7,872 nucleotides of DNA. Source: Alphaproteobacteria bacterium UBA2966. GTDB taxonomy: Bacteria > Pseudomonadota > Alphaproteobacteria > UBA2966. The DNA is taken from contig DEBC01000129.1 in assembly GCA_002348365.1 (NCBI GenBank), forward strand, positions 1,985 to 9,856. The letters are read 5' to 3'. Positions 1 through 6,057 of this stretch are shown piece after piece; positions within the stretch are counted from its first letter, which is position 1; each line of letters starts with the position of its first letter. A model generated the notes under the pieces. The model made no database searches and was not told where the DNA came from. It saw only the letters and a program-made list of their open reading frames with translations. The position numbers were made by a program, and so were the translations under genes.

Positions 1-130
1 CCCCGAGATCGGCGAGGATCATGGTGGCAAAGGGTCCCGCCACAAACATGGACAGATCGAGGATCAGGACACCTTCGAGAAGGCCGGTCCAGGTACCGCT
101 GTCCGTCCGCGACCCCTCCGCCGTTACCAT
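1..130 (-). CDS. CaiB/BaiF family III CoA-transferase, N-terminal fragment (runs off the left edge)
   Basis: Only the first 43 codons are in the window. The translation reaches LEGVLILDLSMFVAGPFATM followed by ILADLG, which is the hallmark opening of family III CoA-transferases (first Rossmann strand, then the A-G-P-F/Y-A-T-M loop and LADLGA). Known members move CoA between acyl-CoA and free carboxylic acids such as carnitine, formate/oxalate, bile acids or succinate/mesaconate. The ATG at 130-128 is the only usable start before the conserved block and leaves about 17 residues ahead of it, slightly long for the family. This ATG lies inside the end of the preceding amidohydrolase (shared ATGGTAA, 7 bases), so the two are probably translationally coupled in one minus-strand operon. 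The substrate cannot be inferred because the catalytic Asp region lies outside the window. Confidence 0.85.
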   Translation of the reverse strand, partial: MVTAEGSRTDSGTWTGLLEGVLILDLSMFVAGPFATMILADLG

Positions 131-957
131 TGCCAGACCCGTGCGGCGTTGGCCCAGAGATATCCTTCGAGGGACTCCGGGCGCAGGTCCATGGCACGTG
201 CCTCGGCAATAGGGCCGGCAAAATCCATGAGCGGATACCCTGTGCCGAACATCACTTTGTCCCGCCCGTAAGAGTTGAGGAAATGACGGAGGCTGGGTGG
301 CAGATACTTTGGACGATGTCCGGACGTATCGATGTAGAGGTTGGGGTGTTTCCAGGCGAGAGAAATCAGCTCATCGGTCCACGGATAGCCAGCATGCCCG
401 GCAATGATCGTGAGCTCGGGAAAATGGAGTGCAACATCGTCCAGGTAAAGCGGTCGGCCGACTTCTGAACGACGCATGACCGCAGTGTGACCGGTGAGCA
501 CAAGTACCGGGATTTCCAAATCAACACACGCAGCATAAAGCGGATAGTAGATGGCATCGTTCGGTGGGCGGTCATACAGAAAGGGCAGAAGTTTGAGTCC
601 CCTGAAACCAAGGGTTTCCACCGCGTGGCGCAATTCCCGCACCGCAGACATCCCGAGTGTCGGGTCTACGCTCGCGCACCCCACAAGCGTCTCCGGCATC
701 TGGCTGATGATGCCGGCGACGACGTCATTGCTGACAGGGGATTCCGGGAAAGCGGTCGCCGATATGACAACCCGGTCAATCGAGCCATCCCCGACATCTG
801 TCGCAAGCCGTTCCGGGGTAATGCCGGCCCGCTCATTTAGGCCCAGCCGGTCATACAAGGTTTGCAGATCGGACAGCGCAGCGAACAATGCACTATCCCA
901 CCAGTTGGCCCAAACGTCTGCGACACTTCCCGATATCGACGGGGCTACTTCGCTCAT
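124..957 (-). CDS. Amidohydrolase-2-like TIM-barrel protein with substituted metal ligands
   Basis: This 277-residue protein has the layout of the amidohydrolase-related family (Pfam Amidohydro_2; ACMSD, gamma-resorcylate decarboxylase and 2-pyrone-4,6-dicarboxylate lactonase relatives). Visible landmarks are GFRGLKLLPF at about 117-126, PVLVLTGH ending in His157, IIAGHAGYPW around His188, and FGTGYP at 237-242. It departs from catalytically typical members. The N-terminal D-x-H-x-H metal motif reads DVWAN at 14-18 (both His replaced), and the usual FG(S/T)DYP Asp on the last strands is Gly240. The fold is therefore supported, but a classical mononuclear metal hydrolase is not. It may be a metal-independent lyase or hydrolase, a decarboxylase-like subfamily, or a non-catalytic homologue. 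It starts at ATG 957, 18 bases after the stop of the deacylase-like gene, with no strong ribosome site. Its end overlaps the CoA-transferase start. The fold is fairly sure, the reaction unknown. Confidence 0.85.
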   Translation of the reverse strand: MSEVAPSISGSVADVWANWWDSALFAALSDLQTLYDRLGLNERAGITPERLATDVGDGSIDRVVISATAFPESPVSNDVVAGIISQMPETLVGCASVDPTLGMSAVRELRHAVETLGFRGLKLLPFLYDRPPNDAIYYPLYAACVDLEIPVLVLTGHTAVMRRSEVGRPLYLDDVALHFPELTIIAGHAGYPWTDELISLAWKHPNLYIDTSGHRPKYLPPSLRHFLNSYGRDKVMFGTGYPLMDFAGPIAEARAMDLRPESLEGYLWANAARVWQW

Positions 958-975
958 GATGCCCAGATCACACGG

Positions 976-2649
976 TCAGGATCGCAGAACCCGGCCCGAA
1001 GACGCCTCCATCAACTTGCCGTCCTTGAATACGGATTCACCGTTGACGATGGTGTGTTCGATTCCGTGTGACGGCCGCACCATCCGTTTTGCACCGCCCG
1101 GCAGGTCATAGGAACGATCATTCCGTTCAGGTGATCCCACGCTTTCGGGATCGAAGATCGTGATGTCGGCGTGGTTGCCGGTCTTGAGCTGACCGCGACC
1201 CTCGATACCAAATAACTCCGCCGGTTCGGAGGTCAACTTCTGGACGGCACGCTCAAGGGACATGGCCTGACGATCCCGCACCCAGGTGCCGAGAAGGTGT
1301 GTCGGATAGCCCGAATCGCAGAGCATATCGACGTGCGCACCCCCATCACCCAACCCAATGACGACATGCGGATGGTTGAGTATCCGCGACATGCTATCCA
1401 CCTTGGTGTTGAACGATGTGAAGATGAACTCGTTATCGACATCGTCCTCGAGCGTGATGTCGAGCAACGTGTCAACGTCATCCTTTCCCTGCTCCCGCGC
1501 GATCTCGGTCACCGTGTATCCCTCGAACTTCTTCAGTTCAGGATTCTTGACCTCGTGCAGGATAATTCGGTTGAAATCCGAAAAGTTGATCGGATCCTTC
1601 AGCTCTTCGCGGAACGCATTGCGGAACTGAGAATCCGCATATACCGCGCGCTGTCCTTCCTTGGACTGGTCGACAAATACCTGATTCCAGGACGGAAATG
1701 CTGCGAAGGAGAAAGGATTCCGCATGCTGAATTCGCGCGTGAGCGGCAACGGTAAGATCTGAGGACGGACACCTCTCTCCAGAAGGGGCGCCGTCTTCTC
1801 CAACGTGTCCTGGGCTGCATTCGGAATGTCGTCTCGATCCACGAGACCCAGGAATGTGACGGGTCGACAACTTTCGGTCAGCAGCATGTCAAGTAAGGCA
1901 TACTGGTCATCATCGATCACACCGAGTTTCTTGGTCGCAGCGATTTCGATGGTCCCTTTGCCGCGTGCCTTGAGCACGCGTGCATAAGCGGTCAGTTCGG
2001 CATCGTCCGCATTTCGGCAGGCCAGCGGCCGGCCTTCGTAGCCCACATGCTGATTGAGAATTGTGGTGGAGAGCCCAAAGGCCCCGGCATCGATCGCCTC
2101 TCCTATGAGTCCGGCAATCTTCTTAATCTCCTCTGGTGTCGCGGCGCGGTCCATTGACTCCTCGCCCATGACGTAATGTCGAAAGGGCGTCAGCGGGGCG
2201 AGAAACGCAAGGTTGACCGCCGGATTGCGAGCCTGCGCCGCATCCATGAACTCCGGAAATGTTTCCCAATCCCACGTGATGCCGGTGTTGAGAACATCGA
2301 ACGGAATGCCTTCCACATTGACGAGGTCCCGCATGGCGATCTCTCGGGTTTCCGGAAGGCATGGAGCAATACCGACACCGCAATTTCCCATCACGACGCT
2401 GGTGACGCCATGCCAAGAGGAGGGCGTAACCGCCCCATCCCAGCAAATCTGCGCATCGTAATGCGTGTGCGGGTCAATAAACCCAGGTGAGACCACGCAA
2501 TCACTCGCATCGACGATTTCTTCCGCCCCGTCGGTGATCTTCCCGATTTCCACGATCTTCCCGTCCGCAACCGCGACGTCGGCGCGTTGTGCGGGCGCCC
2601 CGGAGCCATCAACGACGGTTCCGTTCTTGATCACCAAATCGTAGGCCAT
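976..2649 (-). CDS. N-acyl-D-amino-acid deacylase-like amidohydrolase (amidohydrolase family 3, long form)
   Basis: A 557-residue protein of the D-aminoacylase/NagA-like amidohydrolase superfamily, which hydrolyses amide bonds of N-acyl amino acids or related cyclic amides in the cytoplasm. The N-terminal beta sandwich (YDLVIKNGTVVDGSG, 3-17) leads to GFIDPHTHYDAQ at 57-67 with metal ligands His61 and His63. GNCGVGIAPC at 88-97 carries the family's bridging-type Cys90. GLGDGGAHVDML at 432-443 supplies the catalytic-type Asp435. The C-terminal sandwich shows GQLKTGNHADITIFDP (486-501) and the VNGE strand, ending SSGRVLR. The length fits the long subfamily (about 550-580 residues) rather than 480-residue D-aminoacylases. 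The strand where classical enzymes carry a metal-binding His reads GTIEIA (232-237), so the metal site differs and substrate assignment is weak. It is the first gene of the leftward operon, with a good GGGAG ribosome site. Family sure, D-amino-acid specificity not. Confidence 0.9.
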   Translation of the reverse strand: MAYDLVIKNGTVVDGSGAPAQRADVAVADGKIVEIGKITDGAEEIVDASDCVVSPGFIDPHTHYDAQICWDGAVTPSSWHGVTSVVMGNCGVGIAPCLPETREIAMRDLVNVEGIPFDVLNTGITWDWETFPEFMDAAQARNPAVNLAFLAPLTPFRHYVMGEESMDRAATPEEIKKIAGLIGEAIDAGAFGLSTTILNQHVGYEGRPLACRNADDAELTAYARVLKARGKGTIEIAATKKLGVIDDDQYALLDMLLTESCRPVTFLGLVDRDDIPNAAQDTLEKTAPLLERGVRPQILPLPLTREFSMRNPFSFAAFPSWNQVFVDQSKEGQRAVYADSQFRNAFREELKDPINFSDFNRIILHEVKNPELKKFEGYTVTEIAREQGKDDVDTLLDITLEDDVDNEFIFTSFNTKVDSMSRILNHPHVVIGLGDGGAHVDMLCDSGYPTHLLGTWVRDRQAMSLERAVQKLTSEPAELFGIEGRGQLKTGNHADITIFDPESVGSPERNDRSYDLPGGAKRMVRPSHGIEHTIVNGESVFKDGKLMEASSGRVLRS

Positions 2650-2655
2650 GGGTCA

Positions 2656-2662
2656 CTCTCCC
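2656..2662 (-). promoter_or_regulatory. Ribosome binding site of the deacylase-like gene
   Basis: On the minus strand GGGAGAG precedes the ATG at 2649-2647, with 8 bases between GGAG and the start. It is the clearest Shine-Dalgarno site in the window and fixes the start of the 557-residue protein, which also matches the family N-terminus. Confidence 0.75.
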
Positions 2663-2712
2663 AGCGGGTTCGCGTCAATCAGCAGTGGAAATTCCTAGGT
2701 ACTCGCATGAAT

Positions 2713-2741
2713 TCTATACACTTATGTCCCTACCGCGTCAC
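2713..2741 (-). promoter_or_regulatory. Candidate sigma70-like promoter for the leftward operon
   Basis: On the minus strand GTGACG (2741-2736, 4 of 6 to TTGACA) is followed after 17 bases by TATAGA (2718-2713, 4 of 6 to TATAAT). Transcription would begin about 55-60 bases before the ATG at 2649. The same AT-rich patch read on the plus strand gives TATACA at 2715-2720 with only a poor -35 (TTCCTA, 2692-2697), so the rightward promoter may share this patch. The match is weak and unproven. Confidence 0.3.
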
Positions 2742-2772
2742 GAGGGACGTCAGCAGCATTCACTCGTAGACT

Positions 2773-2805
2773 TGCATGCACCGGTCCAGCGCGCTGTGAT
2801 GCATC
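2773..2805. promoter_or_regulatory. Cluster of three perfect palindromes, possible operator
   Basis: Three perfect palindromes lie in 33 bases: TGCATGCA (2773-2780), CAGCGCGCTG (2787-2796) and GATGCATC (2798-2805). The outer two share an ATGCA/TGCAT core with centres 25 bases apart. The third palindrome contains the candidate ATG (2799) of the M20 gene. The arrangement could be an operator for a dimeric regulator or a 5' leader structure, or it could be chance. Confidence 0.3.
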
Positions 2806-4094
2806 GACAAATCAACGGTGTTTCCCAGTTGGAGCGAGCCTTGGCGACAGGCAATGTACGACGCGCAGATGTAAATGGTGGCCGATTGTGGCGCCGCCAC
2901 ATGGAGATGGCGGAACTTGGTGCCACACCGAAAGGGGGTGTGAACCGCCCCGCACTCACCCCGACGGACATCGAGGTCCATGTGCGGCTTGCCGAATGGG
3001 CTCGCGCACGCGAGTTCGCCGTGGAGATCGACGCCTACGGCAATCAGTTCATGCGGAGGTCCGGTTCGGAAAGTGGAGCCGGCGCCATCGCCAGCGGTTC
3101 CCATTCCGATACACAGCCCACAGGTGGCCGTTTTGACGGCATTTCCGGGGTGCTGTCGGCCGTCGAGGCACTGGAGGTCATCGACGATGCGGGGATCGAG
3201 ACGCGCCATCCACTCGAGGCGATCATCTGGAACAATGAGGAGGGGACGCGGTTCAGCCCGACCAACCTCGGTTCCGCGGTGTATGTGGGCTCCGTCCCCA
3301 TCGAAACGATGTTGGCGGCAACCGATGGGGACGACGTGACCATGAAGGAAGCGGTTCAGAACCTACGCGATGCCATCCCCTGGGCCGGCGTGCGGGAACT
3401 TGGTGCGCCCATGGCGGCCTTCATTGAATCTCACATTGAACAGGGGCCGGAGCTCGAAGCGGAAGAGCTCGACATCGGTGTGGTCACCGCTATCCAGGGA
3501 ACCAGAAAACTCGAGGTCGAGATCATTGGAGATGAGGCGCACGCCGGAACCACGCCGGAACGGATGCGGCGAGATGCATTCGTGGATGCAGTAAGCGTGG
3601 CCAGCGCGCTGCGCGAGCTGTTTCATGATCCCGATGACATCATGCGCTTCACGATTGGCCGGTTCGAAGTATCTCCGGGGGCCCTAGCCGTGGTTCCCGG
3701 TCACGTGTTCTTCACCATCGACATCCGGCATCCCGACAATGCGACCCTGGCCCGCCTGGGCGACCAGGTGGAGGCGGTATGTACCGAAGCCGCGTCGCGC
3801 TGTGAAGTTCGCGTTGTGGAGACCCGGCGCGCGGACTCGACACCCTTCGTGGGCCTTGTACCCGAAGCAGTGGAAGCCGCTAGTCGGGAACGGGGATACG
3901 CCTACAAGCACATGCCGTCAGGCGCCGGCCATGACGCGCGTTATGTCTCGGAGATCTGTCCGAGTGGGATGGTCTTTGTCCCGTGCGAGAGTGGCCTCAG
4001 CCATAATGAACGGGAGAACGCGACGGCCGATGATCTTGCGAGGGGCGCCCAGGTCGTCGCCGACACACTTCTGATTCTGGACGAGAGGCTGTAG
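2799..4094 (+). CDS. M20-family Zn-dependent amidohydrolase (N-carbamoyl-L-amino acid hydrolase / allantoate amidohydrolase type)
   Basis: It belongs to the hydantoinase/carbamoylase branch of M20 hydrolases, which cleave the carbamoyl (ureido) amide of N-carbamoyl amino acids, beta-ureidopropionate or allantoate. With the ATG at 2799 it has 431 residues. Visible are MEMAELGATPKGGVNRPALT near the N-terminus, GSHSDTQPTGG with His102, RFDG with Asp113, NNEEGTRF with Glu147/148, SHIEQGP with His212, the dimerisation-domain segment GDEAHAGTTP (His248), SGAGHDA (374-380) and GLSHNE with His402. All dinuclear-metal ligands expected for the family are present. The start is uncertain. ATG 2799 has no ribosome site, while TTG 2841 sits 6 bases after GGAG (2831-2834) and gives 417 residues, closer to the usual roughly 410. 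The open frame runs back to 2685. It lies 8 bases upstream of the PuuE gene, which favours a ureide role, but allantoate cannot be distinguished from other carbamoyl substrates by sequence. Confidence 0.9.
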   Translation: MHRQINGVSQLERALATGNVRRADVNGGRLWRRHMEMAELGATPKGGVNRPALTPTDIEVHVRLAEWARAREFAVEIDAYGNQFMRRSGSESGAGAIASGSHSDTQPTGGRFDGISGVLSAVEALEVIDDAGIETRHPLEAIIWNNEEGTRFSPTNLGSAVYVGSVPIETMLAATDGDDVTMKEAVQNLRDAIPWAGVRELGAPMAAFIESHIEQGPELEAEELDIGVVTAIQGTRKLEVEIIGDEAHAGTTPERMRRDAFVDAVSVASALRELFHDPDDIMRFTIGRFEVSPGALAVVPGHVFFTIDIRHPDNATLARLGDQVEAVCTEAASRCEVRVVETRRADSTPFVGLVPEAVEAASRERGYAYKHMPSGAGHDARYVSEICPSGMVFVPCESGLSHNERENATADDLARGAQVVADTLLILDERL

Positions 4095-4102
4095 CGCAAG
4101 CC

Positions 4103-5005
4103 ATGTCTGAAGGTCCAATCCGTGACTTCGTCGGCTATGGCCGGAATCCGCCCGATCCTAAGTGGCCTGGAAACGCACGCCTCGCGCTCAACATTATTCT
4201 CAACTACGAAGAGGGTGCGGAATATTCCGTGCTGGACGGCGACCCGCATTCTGAATCCATGCTCTCGGAGGTGGCGGCCCAACCCCTCATGGGGGAACGC
4301 AACCTCAATGTCGAGTCATCGTACGAGTACGGCAGCCGTGCCGGCGTATGGCGGATCCTGCGGGTATTCGCCGAAAGGAAATTGCCCCTGACGATCTATG
4401 GGGTCGGCGCGGCGCTCGAACGAAATCCCGCTGTCGCCGAGGAAACCGCACGCATGGATTGCGACTATGTCGGCCATGGCTGGCGCTGGATCGATTACCA
4501 CAACATGCCTGCGGACGAAGAGCGGGAACACATTAGGCTTTGCGTCGATGCCATCGAGCGATTGACCGGTAAGCGACCCATGGGCTGGTTCACGGGCAGA
4601 CCCAGTCTCAATACGCGTCGCCTGGTGGTTGAAGAAGGCGGGTTCCTTTACGACTGCGACGCTATCAACGATGACCTGCCTTATTGGGTCGATGTCGATG
4701 GCAAACGGCACCTGGTGATCTGCCATACCTTCGATTCCAACGACGGCCGATTCACGCGAGGTCAGGGATTCGCCACGGCGGAGCACTGGTTCACCTACAT
4801 GCGAGATGCCTTCGACTGGCTCTACCGCGAGGGTGAGTCGGCGCCAAAATTTCTGACGGTCGCGATGCACTGCCGAATGATCGGCCGGCCCGGACGCATC
4901 AGCGCCCTGACACGATTTCTCGATCATGTAGAAAGCCACAAAGACGTGTGGCTTTGCCATCGCGAGGAGATCGCGCGGCACTGGCACGAGAACCACGCTG
5001 ACTGA
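4103..5005 (+). CDS. puuE: PuuE-type allantoinase (polysaccharide-deacetylase-like cyclic amidohydrolase)
   Basis: The 300-residue protein matches the PuuE family closely along its whole length. Landmarks are RDFVGYGRNPPDPKWPGNAR (7-26), LNYEEGAEYSVLDGD (33-47), YEYGSRAGVWRILR (74-87), GHGWRWIDYHN (124-134), GWFTGRPSLNTRRLVVEEGG (161-180), DDLPYW (190-195), the MHCRMIGRPGR block (255-265) and the terminal IARHWHENH. PuuE enzymes have the polysaccharide deacetylase (NodB) barrel and hydrolyse (S)-allantoin to allantoate without the metal centre of classical allantoinases. Relatives act on other cyclic imides. It starts at ATG 4103, 8 bases after the M20 stop. A GAGAGG at 4083-4088 is rather distant as a ribosome site, so coupling to the upstream gene is likely. 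The pair makes a ring-opening then amide-hydrolysis module. Family very likely; allantoin as the true substrate is only probable. Confidence 0.88.
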   Translation: MSEGPIRDFVGYGRNPPDPKWPGNARLALNIILNYEEGAEYSVLDGDPHSESMLSEVAAQPLMGERNLNVESSYEYGSRAGVWRILRVFAERKLPLTIYGVGAALERNPAVAEETARMDCDYVGHGWRWIDYHNMPADEEREHIRLCVDAIERLTGKRPMGWFTGRPSLNTRRLVVEEGGFLYDCDAINDDLPYWVDVDGKRHLVICHTFDSNDGRFTRGQGFATAEHWFTYMRDAFDWLYREGESAPKFLTVAMHCRMIGRPGRISALTRFLDHVESHKDVWLCHREEIARHWHENHAD

Positions 5006-5029
5006 GCCGGATCGATTGCCAGCGTCGTC

Positions 5030-5044
5030 GAGCGTGATACGCTC
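5030..5044 (+). repeat. Perfect intercistronic hairpin between puuE and the dioxygenase gene
   Basis: GAGCGT, loop GAT, ACGCTC forms a 6-base-pair stem with a 3-base loop in the 75-base gap, the longest gap inside the rightward operon. No T-run follows, so a classical terminator is unlikely. It could be an mRNA processing or stabilising hairpin or an operator. A TTGCCA at 5016-5021 followed after 16 bases by TACGCT (with TG one base upstream) is a weak internal promoter candidate overlapping the hairpin. Confidence 0.4.
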
Positions 5045-5080
5045 TCAATTATCTATGGAAACCTTCCCCGAGAAACGCCA

Positions 5081-6043
5081 GTGACACACGGTCTGAACAT
5101 CGTCGAGCCAGAAACGCCGACCAACGAAGTTACAGAGCTCCTCCTTCGTGACGGTTACGTGGTTATCCAGGACCTCGCCGTTTCGGAGGCAGAGGCAATT
5201 CGGGAAGAGTTGATTCCACATATGGATGCCACGCCTTACGGTGAGAACGAGTGGCTCGGTCAAAACACTAAAAGATGCGGGGGCGTTCTCAGGAAGTCGA
5301 ATGGCGCACGGGAACTCGCCATACATCCAACTGTCATGGCCCTCGCAGACCACTTCCTGCTCCCGAACTGCGCGCGCTACCAGCTCAATGTCGCGGGGGT
5401 AATACAAATTGAGCCCGGCGAAGGCGGACAGCCGCTGCATAGGGACACTGCACTCTATCCCTTCCGGCACCCTTGCCCGCCGATCTTGATGGGAACCATG
5501 TGGGCGATCCGTGATTTCACGGAGGCGAACGGCGGAACCCGCCTAGTACCCGGAAGTCATATGTGGAAATGGGATCGCGAGCCTTTCGAGGACGAGGTCA
5601 TCAGCGTTGAAATGCCTGCGGGATCCTTGTTGATCTACGACGGCAGCGCATGGCACGGCGGCGGAGAGAATAAGTCAAACGCAGTTCGCACCGGGCTGGC
5701 CATACAGTACTCCGTGGGCTGGCTACGCCAGGAAGAGAATCAGTACCTCGCCAACCCGCCTGAAGTTGCGCGCGAATACCCAGAAGAACTACAGCGTCTC
5801 ATCGGCTATGACTTTGGCGGACCCTTCCTTGGGTTCGTGGACGGTGACGATCCCTACAGAGTCCTCGAACTCGGCTATGACGCCCCGCCGCGGCGAGCCA
5901 TGCACCGATCGCGACCTGAGATCGATGCGGCAGCCCAGCGCATGTCGTTTCTCCCGCTGGGCACCGAGGAAGCCATCCCAACGCCCGAACGCGAGGGGCA
6001 ACGTGTGAAGACCCAGCTCGGAGGATTCGAAGAAGCCCAGTAG
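5081..6043 (+). CDS. PhyH-family Fe(II)/2-oxoglutarate-dependent dioxygenase
   Basis: The 320-residue protein has the phytanoyl-CoA dioxygenase (PhyH) fold, whose members hydroxylate unactivated carbons using Fe(II), O2 and 2-oxoglutarate. The N-terminal LLRDGYVVIQDL segment (21-32) is the usual PhyH opening. Iron ligands are the H-x-D pair His120 and Asp122 (PLHRDTAL) and the distal His192 in SAWHGGG. Arg203, 11 residues later, is the expected 2-oxoglutarate carboxylate binder. ANGGTRLVPGSHMW (149-162) is the typical family block. Length is normal (about 270-330). The start is taken as GTG 5081; the ATG at 5055 is out of frame and no strong ribosome site is visible. It lies 75 bases after puuE and 14 before the flavoprotein gene. 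It is probably a tailoring hydroxylase of the pathway substrate; the substrate is unknown and a CoA ester is not implied by the name. Confidence 0.9.
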   Translation: MTHGLNIVEPETPTNEVTELLLRDGYVVIQDLAVSEAEAIREELIPHMDATPYGENEWLGQNTKRCGGVLRKSNGARELAIHPTVMALADHFLLPNCARYQLNVAGVIQIEPGEGGQPLHRDTALYPFRHPCPPILMGTMWAIRDFTEANGGTRLVPGSHMWKWDREPFEDEVISVEMPAGSLLIYDGSAWHGGGENKSNAVRTGLAIQYSVGWLRQEENQYLANPPEVAREYPEELQRLIGYDFGGPFLGFVDGDDPYRVLELGYDAPPRRAMHRSRPEIDAAAQRMSFLPLGTEEAIPTPEREGQRVKTQLGGFEEAQ

Positions 6044-6057
6044 GCGCTTCCAGACCC

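Larger units (their letters stand above)
2650..2798. promoter_or_regulatory. Divergent intergenic control region
   Basis: About 149 bases separate the starts of the two divergent gene groups, extending to about 190 if the plus-strand gene starts at TTG 2841. The stretch is locally more AT-rich around 2686-2725 than the flanking genes and must hold promoters for both directions. No riboswitch or tRNA-like fold is visible. It contains a weak minus-strand promoter candidate and a run of three palindromes, listed separately. A regulator binding here could control both arms together, but no regulator gene is in the window. Confidence 0.6.

Noticed and set aside
21..212. A 63-codon plus-strand open frame at the left edge.
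   Set aside because: The opposite strand reads as the N-terminus of a CaiB/BaiF CoA-transferase; the plus frame is Arg/Pro-rich noise.
551..1111. A 186-codon plus-strand open frame spanning the end of the deacylase-like gene and the amidohydrolase.
   Set aside because: It is Ser/Arg-rich low-quality protein crossing two real minus-strand genes, with no motif and no ribosome site.
2650..2798. A riboswitch or small RNA in the divergent intergenic region.
   Set aside because: No long paired stems or known aptamer core were visible; only short palindromes and weak promoter-like boxes were found.
4316..4996. A 226-codon open frame on the minus strand inside puuE.
   Set aside because: It is antisense to a strongly conserved protein, shows no recognisable domain, and is the expected shadow of GC-rich coding sequence.
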